A stretch of 64,000 nt of DNA. It comes from Cupriavidus oxalaticus. Its GTDB lineage: Bacteria > Pseudomonadota > Gammaproteobacteria > Burkholderiales > Burkholderiaceae. The DNA lies in assembly GCF_004768545.1 (NCBI RefSeq), contig NZ_CP038635.1:1364001-1428000 (forward strand), written 5' to 3'. The translations under genes were made by a program, and so were the position numbers. The notes under the pieces are model-generated. The model was given only the letters and a program-made list of their open reading frames with translations, had not been told where the DNA came from and made no database searches. Below are positions 37,269 to 46,825 of this stretch, piece by piece (positions within the stretch are counted from its first letter, which is position 1; each line of letters begins with the position of its first letter).

Positions 37269-38912
37269 CTAGCTGGCGGCGCCTGCCTTCAGGACCGCGC
37301 GGGCGCGCTCGATCAGCGCCGCGGTCGAGGCGTCGTGCTGGCCGGTGCCGGCGCCGGTGAGCTCGGCTTCGATCGGCCGCGCGAGGATCTTGCCCAGTTC
37401 CACGCCCCACTGGTCGAACGAATTGATCTTCCACACCACGCCCTGCACGAAGGTGCGATGCTCATAGAGCGCGATCAGCGCGCCCAGCACGTGCGGCGTC
37501 AGGTCCTCCATCAGCAAGGTATTGCTGGGCCGGTTGCCATCGAACACCATATGGGCGATGCGAACTTCGTCGTTCAGCCCCGCGGCGCGCAGCTCGTCGG
37601 CGCTGCGGCCGCGCATCAGCGCCTCGGCCTGCGCAAAGCAGTTGGCGAGCAGCTTGGCGTGATGGCCCGGCAGCCGGCGCGGCGGCACCAGCGGCGCGAC
37701 GAAATCCACCGGCACCACTTGCGAGCCCTGGTGAATCTGCTGGAAGTAGGCATGCTGGCCGTTGGTGCCGGCCGTGCCCCACACCACCGGCGAGGTATGC
37801 GTGCGCACGCGCTGCCCGTCGAGCTGCACCGACTTGCCGTTGCTCTCCATCTCCAGCTGCTGCAGGAATGCGGGGAACAGTTCGAGCGAAGTCGAGTAGG
37901 GCGCCATGCAGCTGGTCGGCAGGTGCCAGAAATTGCGGTACCAGATGCCCAGCATGCCGAGGATCACCGGCATGTTGCGCTCCAGCGGCGCGGTGCGGAA
38001 GTGCTCGTCCATGGCGTGGCCGCCGGCGAGCAGGTCGGCAAAGGCGTTGAAGCCCACCGCCAGCGTGATCGACAGGCCGACCGACGACCACAGCGAGAAG
38101 CGCCCGCCGATCCAGTCCCAGAACTCGAACATGTTGGCGGGATCGATGCCGAACTCGCGCACCGCGTCGGTATTGGTCGAGACCGCGACGAAATGCTTGG
38201 CCAGGTCGTTCTCGGCCACCCCGCTGGCGATGAACCAGGCACGCGCGCTGCGCGCATTGGCCATGGTTTCCAGCGTGGTGAAGGTCTTGGAACAGACGAT
38301 CACCAGCGTACGTTGCGGGTCGAGGCGCACCAGCGTTTCGGCGAGGTCGGTGCCGTCGACATTGGAGACGAAGTGCATGCGCGGGCCGTCGTGGCCATCA
38401 GCGTCGGACAGGTGCGACAGCGCGCGGCATACCATGCGCGGCCCGAGGTCGGAGCCGCCGATGCCGATGTTGATCACGTCGGTGATGCGTTCGCCCGTGG
38501 CGCCTTTCCATGCGCCGCTGCGCACGCGCTCGGAGAAGTCGCGCATGCGCACCAACACCTGCTGGATGGCCGGCATGACGCGCTCGCCGTCGACCTTGTA
38601 GCCATCACCGGCCGTGGCGCGCAGCGCCACATGCAGCGCCGCGCGGTCCTCGGTGGTGTTGATATGCTCGCCGGCAAACATCGCGTCGCGCCGCTGCGGC
38701 ACACCGGATTCGGCTGCCAGTTGCACCAGCAGCCGCATGGTCTCGGGCGTGATGCGGTTCTTCGAATAGTCGAGATAGAGGCCGGCGGCTTCCAGCGAAA
38801 ACTGCGCGACGCGCTGCTTGCCATCGGCATCGAACCACTCGCGCATCTGTGCATCGCGAATCGTGTCATGGTGCCGAAGCAGGGCGTTCCAGGCGTGAAG
38901 GTCAGTGGGCAT
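37269..38912 (-). CDS. pgi: glucose-6-phosphate isomerase
   Basis: Interconverts glucose 6-phosphate and fructose 6-phosphate. From ATG 38912 it has 547 residues, the family length; an in-frame extension to 39005 adds 31 non-conserved residues. Signatures: VINIGIGGSDLGPRMV (phosphate binding), CSKTFTTLETMAN, the WDWIGGRFSLWSSVGL segment, catalytic Glu in the VWGTAGTNGQHAYFQ-QIHQG region and Lys near the C-terminus (INSFDQWGVELGK). In Cupriavidus-like bacteria it serves gluconeogenesis and Entner-Doudoroff linked routes. Confidence 0.96.
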   Translation of the reverse strand: MPTDLHAWNALLRHHDTIRDAQMREWFDADGKQRVAQFSLEAAGLYLDYSKNRITPETMRLLVQLAAESGVPQRRDAMFAGEHINTTEDRAALHVALRATAGDGYKVDGERVMPAIQQVLVRMRDFSERVRSGAWKGATGERITDVINIGIGGSDLGPRMVCRALSHLSDADGHDGPRMHFVSNVDGTDLAETLVRLDPQRTLVIVCSKTFTTLETMANARSARAWFIASGVAENDLAKHFVAVSTNTDAVREFGIDPANMFEFWDWIGGRFSLWSSVGLSITLAVGFNAFADLLAGGHAMDEHFRTAPLERNMPVILGMLGIWYRNFWHLPTSCMAPYSTSLELFPAFLQQLEMESNGKSVQLDGQRVRTHTSPVVWGTAGTNGQHAYFQQIHQGSQVVPVDFVAPLVPPRRLPGHHAKLLANCFAQAEALMRGRSADELRAAGLNDEVRIAHMVFDGNRPSNTLLMEDLTPHVLGALIALYEHRTFVQGVVWKINSFDQWGVELGKILARPIEAELTGAGTGQHDASTAALIERARAVLKAGAAS

Positions 38913-39093
38913 GCAGGACAATTCAGGTTGCAGGGGCGCGAGCCGAGTCGCAGACAGGAAGTATAGCGTCAGCAATGTGACCATCCGTGCAGGTCGCCAC
39001 GCCATATCGTTACCACTTGCAACATAGCATCCGGCGTGCCAGCCAGCTATCGGACGTTGTCTGACGGCCGCGTCGTGACCGGCGCACCGGACG

Positions 39094-40701
39094 TCACGCG
39101 CCGCTCTCCGTGAGCAACCGGTTGAATACGGTGCGTGCGGGCAGGTACAGTTCGCTGGCGGTCACGCCGGCCGGTCCGGTGCCTTGCGTGACGAGGTCGT
39201 CCGCCGCCTGGCCGTGGATCCATACCGCCGCCTGCGCGGCCGGCAGCGGCGGCATGCCCTGCGCCAGCAATGCGCCGATCATGCCGGCCAGCACGTCGCC
39301 GGTGCCGGCGCTGGCCAGCGCCGCGTTGCCGGTCGGGTTCAGTGTGGCGGGACTGCCGTCCGGCGCTGCGATCACCGATCCCGAGCCCTTCAGCACGACC
39401 ACCGCCTGCCATTGCCTGGCCAGCGCGGTGGCCGCCGCGATGCGGTCGCGCTGCACGTCCGTCACCGAGGTGCCCATCAGGCGCGCCGCTTCAAGCGGGT
39501 GCGGCGTCATCACGCAGGGTGCGCGGGCGGCGGCCAGCGCGCCGGCATGGGCGGGATCGGCAGCGAGCAGGTTGAGCGCATCCGCGTCGAGCACCGTCGG
39601 CACCGGCGTCGTGGCTAGTGCCTGCAGCAGCCGCGCGAAGTGTCGCTGCGCCGTGGCGTCGGTGCCAAGCCCGGGGCCGATCACTAGTGCCGACATTGCG
39701 CCCGGCGCCAGGCCGTCCAGCGCATGCAGCATCAGTTCCGGATGCACCGGGTCGAGCAGCGGCGCCGGCTGCGCCAGAAAGCCGATATGGACCTTGCCCG
39801 CGCCCAGGAACTGCGCGGCACGGGCACCGAGCAAGGGCGCGCCCGTCATGCCGTGGTTGCCGCCGATCACCGCCAGCGAGCCATGCGTGCCCTTGTTGCC
39901 GGCATGGTGCCGTCGCGGCAGCGCTGCGCCGAACAGCGCCGTGCCGTTGGCCATTGCATGCGGCGGTTCCGCGGGAGGATAGTCGAGGCCGATCGGCGCG
40001 ATGTCGACGGCGCCGGCACAATCGCGGCCATCCAGCGTCAGCAGGCCGGGCTTGGCGGCAATGAAGGTCAGCGTGCGGCGGGCGCGGATCGCCGGTGCGC
40101 CCGCACCGGTATCGGCGAACAGCCCGCTGGGAATGTCGAGCGCGAATACCGGCAGCCCGCTGCGGTTAACCTGCTCGATCCACCACGCCATGGCGCCGCT
40201 GGCCGCGCGGTTCAGCCCGATGCCGAGCAGGCCGTCGACGATGGCGGCGGCCTGTGGCGGCCACTCCGGTGCGGGATCCGATGCGGATGCCGGCATCTCC
40301 CCGGCTTCTCGGATCGGCACGCCGGCCGCCTGCGCCTGCTGCCACGCGATCGCCGCATCGGCCGGCAGCCGGGCCGGGTTCGCCGCGATCCATACCTGCA
40401 CCGTGCGGCCCGCGCCGTGCAGCAGCGTCGCGGCCACCAGTGCGTCGCCACCGTTGTTGCCCGGCCCGGCAAGAAATAACAATGGACCCGCCGGCGCATG
40501 CCGCGCCAGCCAGTCCGCGGCGGCAGCGCCGGCGCGCGACATCAGCGTGAACGAAGGCAGTCGTGCGAATGCGGCATTCTCGATGCGGCGGATGGCGGCG
40601 ACGTCGTACAGCGGCACAGCCAAGGGCGAGGCGGCGTCGAGCTCGAACCAGCCGTCGCCCTGGTCTTGCGGCGCGGCGGTGGAAGTGGCAGGGTGGCTCA
40701 T
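39094..40701 (-). CDS. nnrD: bifunctional NAD(P)H-hydrate epimerase and dehydratase
   Basis: Repairs damaged NAD(P)HX. The 535-residue protein fuses two activities. The N-terminal epimerase part (NnrE, about 30-235) has LFLAGPGNNGGDALVAA and ALDIPSGLFADTG. The C-terminal ADP-dependent dehydratase part (NnrD, about 255-530) has KGTHGSLAVIGGNHGMTGAP, VIGPGLGTD, VLDADALNLLA, VMTPHPLEAARL and NPTGNAALASAGTGDVLAGMI. The start MSHPATS fits. It sits 5 bp after dadA on the same strand and 181 bp before pgi, so it is probably cotranscribed with the upstream oxidase gene. Confidence 0.95.
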   Translation of the reverse strand: MSHPATSTAAPQDQGDGWFELDAASPLAVPLYDVAAIRRIENAAFARLPSFTLMSRAGAAAADWLARHAPAGPLLFLAGPGNNGGDALVAATLLHGAGRTVQVWIAANPARLPADAAIAWQQAQAAGVPIREAGEMPASASDPAPEWPPQAAAIVDGLLGIGLNRAASGAMAWWIEQVNRSGLPVFALDIPSGLFADTGAGAPAIRARRTLTFIAAKPGLLTLDGRDCAGAVDIAPIGLDYPPAEPPHAMANGTALFGAALPRRHHAGNKGTHGSLAVIGGNHGMTGAPLLGARAAQFLGAGKVHIGFLAQPAPLLDPVHPELMLHALDGLAPGAMSALVIGPGLGTDATAQRHFARLLQALATTPVPTVLDADALNLLAADPAHAGALAAARAPCVMTPHPLEAARLMGTSVTDVQRDRIAAATALARQWQAVVVLKGSGSVIAAPDGSPATLNPTGNAALASAGTGDVLAGMIGALLAQGMPPLPAAQAAVWIHGQAADDLVTQGTGPAGVTASELYLPARTVFNRLLTESGA

Positions 40702-40706
40702 GGTGG

Positions 40707-42002
40707 CTATCCGGCGGGGCCAAGGCCATAGCGGTCCGGCAGCAGCCCCTCCATGTCGATGTCGGGCCCGCGTGCCGCGCCGGCGCTGGCGGCGATCTGG
40801 TCAGCCGCAATCTTGCCTGATCCGCAGCTCATCGCCCAGCCCGTCGAGCCGTGGCCGAGGTTAAGGAACAGGCCGGGCACGGCGGTGGGGCCGATCAGCG
40901 GCGGTCCGTCCGGCAGCATCGGGCGCGCACCGGCCCATTGCGTGGCTTCCTGGTAGTTGCCCGCCACCGGGAACCAGTCGCGCGCTACCTTGACCAGTGT
41001 GCGCAGCGCGGCGGGGCGCAGGTCGAGCCGGCGCGAACCCAGCTCGGCCGTGCCGGCGACGCGCATGCGGTTGCCCAGCCGCGTGATCGCGATCTTGTAC
41101 GACTCGTCCATCAGCGCGCCCAGCGGCGCCTGCAGTTCGTCGCGCACCAGCAGCGTGATCGAGTATCCCTTGACCGGATACAGCGGCACGCGCAGGCCCA
41201 GCGGCCGCAGCAGCGGGACACTGTCGACCCCGGCGGCGACCAGCACGCGGTCGGCGGCCAGCACCAGCGCGCTCTCGCTCTTGCCGTGCGCGAGTTCGAC
41301 CTGCAGCTTGCCACGCTGGTCTGGCCGGATGCGCGCTACCTGAGCTTCGAAGCGAAATGCGACCCCCGCCGCCTCGGCATGCCGGTGCAGCGCGCGCACG
41401 AACATCGGGCAGTTGCCGGACTCATCCTCGGGCAGGTGCAGGCCGCCGGCCAGCGGCGTATCGGCCGCCAGGCCGGGTTCGATGCGCCGGCATTCCTGCG
41501 CGCTGACCAGCCGGTGCGGCACATTGTTCTCGCGCAGCAGCGCCACCGCGGGGCCTGCCACGTCCAGGTCGCGCGCGGTGCGGAACAGCTGCAGGTAGCC
41601 TTGCGACTGCTCGTAGTCGATCTCCAGTTCACTGCGCAGCCGGTGCAGGCAGGCGCGGCTGTAGAACGCCAGCCGCTGCATGCGCAGCTTGTTGGCACGG
41701 TAGCGTTCCAGATCGCATTCGCGCAGCCAGCGCGCGATCCAGCGCCACATCGCCGGGTCCGCCGACGGGCGGAACACCACCGGCGCCTCGCGCGCGAACA
41801 GCGTGCGCAGCACCTTGCCCGGCATGCCCGGCGCCGCCCACGGCGTGACATAGCCCGGCGCGATCATGCCGGCATTGCCGAAGCTGGTTTCCTGCGCGGG
41901 CGCGGCGCGCCGCTCCAGCACGGTCACGTCGAAACCGGCCTGGCGCAGGTACCACGCGGAACAGACGCCGATTACGCCGGCGCCGATGACAATCACATGC
42001 AT
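40707..42002 (-). CDS. dadA: D-amino acid dehydrogenase (DadA-like FAD oxidoreductase)
   Basis: FAD-dependent deaminating oxidoreductase of 431 residues that passes electrons to the respiratory chain. The N-terminal Rossmann motif is VIVIGAGVIGVCSAWYLRQAGFDVTVLE (residues 3-30). TSFGNAGMIAPGYVTPWAAPG is the DadA signature, and LGHGSTGWAMSCGSGKIAADQI is the C-terminal FAD contact. The first residues give no signal peptide, so it is a peripheral inner-membrane enzyme. It directly follows a TRAP transporter on the same strand (54-bp gap), which suggests it acts on the imported compound, possibly a D-amino acid or an N-substituted relative. A sarcosine-oxidase-like substrate is an alternative. 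Confidence 0.85.
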   Translation of the reverse strand: MHVIVIGAGVIGVCSAWYLRQAGFDVTVLERRAAPAQETSFGNAGMIAPGYVTPWAAPGMPGKVLRTLFAREAPVVFRPSADPAMWRWIARWLRECDLERYRANKLRMQRLAFYSRACLHRLRSELEIDYEQSQGYLQLFRTARDLDVAGPAVALLRENNVPHRLVSAQECRRIEPGLAADTPLAGGLHLPEDESGNCPMFVRALHRHAEAAGVAFRFEAQVARIRPDQRGKLQVELAHGKSESALVLAADRVLVAAGVDSVPLLRPLGLRVPLYPVKGYSITLLVRDELQAPLGALMDESYKIAITRLGNRMRVAGTAELGSRRLDLRPAALRTLVKVARDWFPVAGNYQEATQWAGARPMLPDGPPLIGPTAVPGLFLNLGHGSTGWAMSCGSGKIAADQIAASAGAARGPDIDMEGLLPDRYGLGPAG

Positions 42003-42056
42003 GCGGTCAGCGGCCTCCGCCCAGCGCAGCGGCGCACGAGCGGCGCCGGGCCCATG

Positions 42057-43367
42057 CTATTTGACCTCCTGCTGCATGACCAGGTCAGGCAGCCACGTCA
42101 CCACCTGCGGCCAGATCGTGATGATGCCGATGGCGACCACCATCATCATGAAGAACGGCAGCGAGACCCGGGCGATATAGTTGCTGTCCTTGCCGGTCAT
42201 GCTCTGCAGCACGAACAGGTTGAACCCCACCGGCGGCGTCACCTCGGCGATCTCCACCAGCAGCACGATGAAGATGCCGAACCAGACCAGGTCGAACCCG
42301 GCCGCCTGCACCATCGGCAGCACCGTGGCAGTCGTCAGCGCGATCATCGAGATGCCGTCCAGCGCGGTGCCGAGCACGATGTAGATCACCGTCAGCACCG
42401 CGATCAGCGCCCACGGCGACAGTTGCAGCGCCGCCACCCACTCGGCCAGTGCGCGCGGGATGCCGGTAAAGCTCATCGTCACCGACAGGAACGAGGTGGC
42501 GCCGAGCACGAACATGATCATCGCGGTCAGCCGCGTCGCCGACATCAGGCTGTCCCAGAACGCCGCGCGCGTCAGCGAGCCGCCCGCCCACGCCAGCCCC
42601 AGCGACGCCACCACGCCGTAAGCCGCCGCTTCGGTCGCGGTGGCATAACCGGTGACCATCACCCACGCGATAAAGGCGATCAGCACGATGCACGGCAGCA
42701 GCTGACGGATCGACGCCAGCCGCGCGTGCCAGTCGAAGCGGTCTGGCGCCGGGGTCTTGTCCGGGTTGGCCAGCGCCCAGACAACGATATAGCCGGAGAA
42801 CAGCAGCATCAGCATCAGCCCGGGGATAAAGCCGGCCAGGAACACGCGGATGATCGACACGTCCGCCGACACCGCATACACCACCATCGTGATCGACGGC
42901 GGGATCAGGATGCCCAGCGTGCCCGCGCAAGACAGCGAGCCGAGCGTGGTGCGCTCGTCATAGCCGCGCCGCGTCAGCTCCGGCAACGCGGACTTGGCGA
43001 TGGTGGCGCACGTCGCCGCAGACGATCCCGACACCGAGCCGAAGATGCCGCAACCCAGGATGTTAACGTGCATCAGCCGCCCTGGCAGCCAGTTCAACCA
43101 CGGCGAAAGCCCGGTGAACATCTGCTCCGACAGCTTGGTGCGGAACAGGATCTCGCCCATCCAGACAAAGAGCGGCAGCGAGGCCAGCGTGTACGACGCA
43201 CTCGACGACCACCACGCGTTGGCCAGGCTCACCAGCGCCTCGCGGTCGGAGAAGACCACCAGCCCGATCCACGACGTGACCGCGATGGCCACCGGGATCC
43301 ACGCGCCGATCGCCAGGAAGACGATCAGCACCAGCAGCAGGACCAATGCAACCAGGACTGTGCTCAT
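42057..43367 (-). CDS. dctM: TRAP transporter large permease subunit (DctM type)
   Basis: A 436-residue membrane protein with about 12 hydrophobic segments, the ion-motive channel of a tripartite ATP-independent transporter. Typical features are SLPLFVWMGEILFRT near the N-terminus, LGCGIFGSVSGSSAATCATIAKSALPELTRRGY and the AGTLGILIPPSITMVVYAV motif. The ATG at 43367 shares one base with the stop of dctQ (TGATG overlap), so the pair is translationally coupled; a longer upstream frame reads through dctQ out of frame and is not real. Substrates of the family are organic acids or amino acid-like anions. Confidence 0.93.
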   Translation of the reverse strand: MSTVLVALVLLLVLIVFLAIGAWIPVAIAVTSWIGLVVFSDREALVSLANAWWSSSASYTLASLPLFVWMGEILFRTKLSEQMFTGLSPWLNWLPGRLMHVNILGCGIFGSVSGSSAATCATIAKSALPELTRRGYDERTTLGSLSCAGTLGILIPPSITMVVYAVSADVSIIRVFLAGFIPGLMLMLLFSGYIVVWALANPDKTPAPDRFDWHARLASIRQLLPCIVLIAFIAWVMVTGYATATEAAAYGVVASLGLAWAGGSLTRAAFWDSLMSATRLTAMIMFVLGATSFLSVTMSFTGIPRALAEWVAALQLSPWALIAVLTVIYIVLGTALDGISMIALTTATVLPMVQAAGFDLVWFGIFIVLLVEIAEVTPPVGFNLFVLQSMTGKDSNYIARVSLPFFMMMVVAIGIITIWPQVVTWLPDLVMQQEVK

Positions 43368-43918
43368 CAGACCGTCTCCCCGAAATCGCCGGCGGCGAGC
43401 CTGGCTTCCTGCGCGAGCCGGTAGCGCGGCTTCTGCCGGCGCAGCACGCGCAGCCATTCGTCGGCCACCGCCAGCAGGAAGCCGATGATGCCCACCACCG
43501 CGAAGCTCTGCGGAATCCACAGCGGGATCACGATCTGTCCCTGCGAGACATCGCCGATGTCCCAGCTTTGCCAGGCGAAGGTGCCGAGTGCCCATGCCGC
43601 GTAGGCGGCAAACGCCAGGCAGACGGTCAGCGAGACCACCTCCAGCACCCAGCGCAGGCGTGGGCCGACGGCTTCGAGCAGCATTTCCACGCGCACGATG
43701 CCGCCGTGCTGGAAAGTCTGGCCCAGGACGAGAAAGGCCGAGGCCGCGCACAGCCACGCGACGATATCGTCGCCGCCCTTGAAGATCACCGCGGTCTCGC
43801 GCGACAGCGACATCAGGATCATGATCACGCAGACGGCGAAAATGCAGAGCGCGCCGAGCGCGGCGAACAGGTCGAGCAGACGGTCGAGCCAGCGCTTGGG
43901 GAGTGGGGTAGTCGGCAT
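43367..43918 (-). CDS. dctQ: TRAP transporter small permease subunit (DctQ type)
   Basis: A 183-residue protein with four TM segments, the first near LDLFAALGALCIFAVCVIMILMS. The family signature is around GGDDIVAWLCAASAFLVLGQTFQHGGIVRVEML, with a later QSFAVVGIIGFLLAVADEWL. It forms the membrane complex with DctM, whose gene overlaps the end of this one. The solute receptor gene lies 83 bp upstream on the same strand. Confidence 0.9.
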   Translation of the reverse strand: MPTTPLPKRWLDRLLDLFAALGALCIFAVCVIMILMSLSRETAVIFKGGDDIVAWLCAASAFLVLGQTFQHGGIVRVEMLLEAVGPRLRWVLEVVSLTVCLAFAAYAAWALGTFAWQSWDIGDVSQGQIVIPLWIPQSFAVVGIIGFLLAVADEWLRVLRRQKPRYRLAQEARLAAGDFGETV

Positions 43919-44001
43919 GATGGCAGCGTCAGGAAGGAAGGAATTCCCGCCATGCCAGCCTGCGCGGCCTGGCGGGAAGGCTGCGGTACGGGCTTGCTTG
44001 C

Positions 44002-44967
44002 TTACTTGCGATAAGCGTTGAGGATGGCCTTCCCGTCATCGCCCGCGGTCTTGGCCCAGTCGTCCACCATGGTCTGGCCGACCTTCTGCATGTCGGCCTT
44101 GAGCTGCGGCGAGGGCGCCTGCACCGTCATGCCGTTCTTCGACAAGGTGGCCAGGTACTCCCTGGTCTTCTGCTCCGAGACCTGCCAGCCGCGCTTCTCG
44201 GCGTCGGCGACGGCCTTGAGCAGCGCGTCCTGCGTGGGCTTGTCCAGCGCCGCGAAGGCCTTCTTGCTGACCACCAGCATGTTCTTGGGCAGCCACGCAT
44301 CCACGGTGTAGAAGTACTTCACGCTTTCCCACACCTTGGTGTCGACCCCTGTCGCCCCCGACGACATGAACGAATTGACCGTGCCGGTGGCCAGCGCCTG
44401 CGCCAGGTCGGCCGCCTGGATCGTCACCGGCTGCGCGCTGACCAGTTCGGCGATGCGCGAGGTGGCCGGGTTGTAGGCCCGCCACTTCAGTCCCTTCATG
44501 TCGGCGGCCGAGTTGATCGGCTTGTTGGCGTAGATGCCCTGGGGCGGCCATGCCACCGCATAGAGCAGCTTGATGCCCTGCTTGTCGAGCACCTTCTCTG
44601 TGACCGGGCGCGAGGCCTGCCACAGCCTGTAGGCATCGCCATAACTGGTGGCCAGGAATGGCACCGAATCCACGCCGAACACCGGATTCTCGTTGGCCAG
44701 CAGCGACATCAGGATCTCGCCCATCTGCACCTGGCCGGTCTGCACGCCGCGCTTGATCTCGTTGGCCTTGAGCAGCGAGCCATTGGGATGCAGCACGATC
44801 TTGAGCTTGCCGCCGGTCGCCTTGTCGACGTCGTTGGCCATCTGCTGCAGGTTTTCCGTATGCAGGTTGCTCGCCGGGTAGCCGGTGGGCAGGTCCCACT
44901 TGGTATCCGCCTGTACCGTCATGGCGGCCAGCGCCAGGCCAGCCGCAACGATTGCCTTGACTCGCAT
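44002..44967 (-). CDS. dctP: TRAP transporter substrate-binding protein (DctP type)
   Basis: A 321-residue periplasmic receptor with a signal peptide (MRVKAIVAAGLALAAMTVQA). Mature sequence shows TRAP receptor features: ENLQQMANDVDKATGGKLKIVLHPNGSL, IKRGVQTGQVQMGEILMSLL, and the region with the carboxylate-binding arginine, MKGLKWRAYNPATSRIAELV, followed by SAQPVTIQAADLAQALATGTVNSFMSSGATGV. The conserved Arg suggests a carboxylate ligand. It is first of the dctP-Q-M genes; the amidase gene lies upstream on the same strand. Confidence 0.92.
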   Translation of the reverse strand: MRVKAIVAAGLALAAMTVQADTKWDLPTGYPASNLHTENLQQMANDVDKATGGKLKIVLHPNGSLLKANEIKRGVQTGQVQMGEILMSLLANENPVFGVDSVPFLATSYGDAYRLWQASRPVTEKVLDKQGIKLLYAVAWPPQGIYANKPINSAADMKGLKWRAYNPATSRIAELVSAQPVTIQAADLAQALATGTVNSFMSSGATGVDTKVWESVKYFYTVDAWLPKNMLVVSKKAFAALDKPTQDALLKAVADAEKRGWQVSEQKTREYLATLSKNGMTVQAPSPQLKADMQKVGQTMVDDWAKTAGDDGKAILNAYRK

Positions 44968-45082
44968 CTCGATCTCTCCTGGTGTGCGCTCGGGGGCGCG
45001 GTTGTACAGCTTGTCTGCGTACTACCTGGTGCCTTGCGCGGCGGGCCGCGGTCGGCGCAAGATCAACAGCGCGGCGGCGGTC

Positions 45083-46447
45083 TCAGTCGTCGCGCGAAGA
45101 CGGTTGCACGATCCGTTCCAATGCAAGCGCCGTGCCCAGCAGTCCGGCATCGCGCATCGGGCCGTGCGACAGCATCAGCCCGACCGGCAGTTCGTCCGGC
45201 GCATGGCAGGGCATCGAGATCGAGCAGCCGTCGAAGAAGTTGAAGGCCGAGGTATTGCGCAACAGCAGGGCATTGACGCGGAAGAACTGCGCGTCATCGG
45301 TGCGCAGCGGGGCGATCTCGGGCGCAACCATCGGCACGGTCGGGCACACCACGGCGTCGAAGCGGGCCAGGCGCGCTTCCATGCGGGCGATCCAGTCGAG
45401 GCGGGCGCGGCCCAGGTCGATATAGTCGGCGGCGCTGACCGTTGCGCCGCGGTCGATGCGCGACGCCACGCGCGGGTCGTACAGCTCGCGCTTGCCGGCC
45501 AGTACATGGCGGTGGATGGCATAGGCCTCGGGCGCGCTGAAGCCGCCCTGTGCGTTCAGGGCGGCGAGCTCGCCAAGCTCGGGCAGGTCGACGTGTTCCA
45601 GCTGCACGCCGGCGGCCGACAGCCGGCCGAGTGCGCGGTCGAAGGCGCGGGCCACGACGGGGTCGAGGTCGTCCAGCAGGTACTGGCGCGGAATTGCCAG
45701 CCGCGTCGCCGTCGGGCTGGTGACGCGCGGCAGCACCGCCTGGTCGGCGATCACGGCATCGACCGCGACGCAGTCGCCGACCGTGCGCGCCATGGCGCAC
45801 GCGGTGTCGAGCGTATACGACAACGGGAAGGCGCCGGTCAGCGGCACGCGCCGGGCAGTCGGCTTGAAACCGGTGATGCCGCACAGCGCGGCCGGGATGC
45901 GGATCGAGCCGCCGGTATCGCTGCCGAGCGCGGCGACCGCCAGCCCGAGCGCCACCGACACTGCCGCGCCCGACGACGACCCGCCGGGAATGCGCGGCGT
46001 GCCGGGCTCGCTGGCCGGGTTGGCCGGCGTGCCGTAGTGGGGATTGATGCCGACGCCGGAGAAGGCGAACTCCGTCATATTGGTGCGGCCGACGAGGGCG
46101 GCGCCCGCCTGGCGCAGGCGCGCCACCACGGTCGCGTCCGCCGTCGCCGGGGCGGCATCGCGGCGCACGACCGAGGCTGCGCGCGTGACTTCTCCGGCGA
46201 TGTCATAGAGGTCTTTCACCGAGACCGGCAGGCCGGCCAGCGGGTGCAGCGTCTTGCCGGCACCGCTGGCGGCATCGGCGGCGCGGGCAACCTGGGCGGC
46301 AGCCTCGAACGTGCTGTGCAGGAACACCGCCTCGGCGGCGGGCCCGGCTGCCGCGGCGGCGGCCTGCTCGAGGATCGCCGCGCGGCTGGTGGCGCCCTCG
46401 CGCAGGCGGGTGTTCAGGGTATCGAGATCGGTAAGCATGGATGGCAT
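45083..46447 (-). CDS. amidase signature family hydrolase
   Basis: A 454-residue cytoplasmic amidase. The Ser-cisSer-Lys triad is visible: Lys in GLPVSVKDLYDIAG, the cis-Ser in GSDTGGSIRIPAALCG, and the catalytic serine in the same block after the glycine-serine-rich PGGSSSGAAVSVALG. The RTNMTEFAFSGVGINPHYGTPANPA segment is typical. Physical distance to the TRAP receptor gene is 115 bp on the same strand, so it probably belongs to one catabolic operon with dctPQM and dadA. GatA (Glu-tRNA amidotransferase) is unlikely because gatC and gatB are absent. A second ATG at 46438 is possible. Confidence 0.88.
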   Translation of the reverse strand: MPSMLTDLDTLNTRLREGATSRAAILEQAAAAAAGPAAEAVFLHSTFEAAAQVARAADAASGAGKTLHPLAGLPVSVKDLYDIAGEVTRAASVVRRDAAPATADATVVARLRQAGAALVGRTNMTEFAFSGVGINPHYGTPANPASEPGTPRIPGGSSSGAAVSVALGLAVAALGSDTGGSIRIPAALCGITGFKPTARRVPLTGAFPLSYTLDTACAMARTVGDCVAVDAVIADQAVLPRVTSPTATRLAIPRQYLLDDLDPVVARAFDRALGRLSAAGVQLEHVDLPELGELAALNAQGGFSAPEAYAIHRHVLAGKRELYDPRVASRIDRGATVSAADYIDLGRARLDWIARMEARLARFDAVVCPTVPMVAPEIAPLRTDDAQFFRVNALLLRNTSAFNFFDGCSISMPCHAPDELPVGLMLSHGPMRDAGLLGTALALERIVQPSSRDD

Positions 46448-46825
46448 GGGCGCGGGGTTGCGGTACCGGGGGTGGTGACCATGCTCATAATTCGGGAATC
46501 AAGTGTCAAGCTAAAAATGCCGAATGGCGCGCATAAGCGCCGCCTGCCGTGCATGGCAGGCGAGATTCGGCCCGGTGTCGGCCCGGCGGTCGCACATGCC
46601 GCATGGGCGATAAATTGCGTAAAGTGATGCATAAGCATTATCACGAATCCGTGTAGCACGGAGCCGTCGTGATGGCGCAGTGCAAAATCCCGCCCTCGGC
46701 AAGGTACAATAGCGGTTTCCCGCCAGCCGGACACCCCATGCAGCGGTGCCGGCCAAGCAGCAGCCATACCCAGCCATTACCCAGGCCTTCCCGGCCTTAC
46801 TACACGCCTCCCGACCGCTACGATC
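46448..46825 (+). promoter_or_regulatory. divergent intergenic region with purL promoter candidate
   Basis: This 378-bp gap lies between the amidase gene and purL. TACAAT at 46705-46710 is the best -10, giving a leader of about 110 nt for purL; no good -35 is present. An imperfect inverted repeat at 46623-46643 (GTGATGC ... GCATTATCAC) could be an operator for the catabolic operon. No RNA switch was recognised. Confidence 0.45.

Noticed and set aside
45083..46447. GatA subunit of Glu-tRNA(Gln) amidotransferase
   Set aside because: No gatC or gatB nearby and the context is a TRAP transport cluster, so a stand-alone amidase is more likely.
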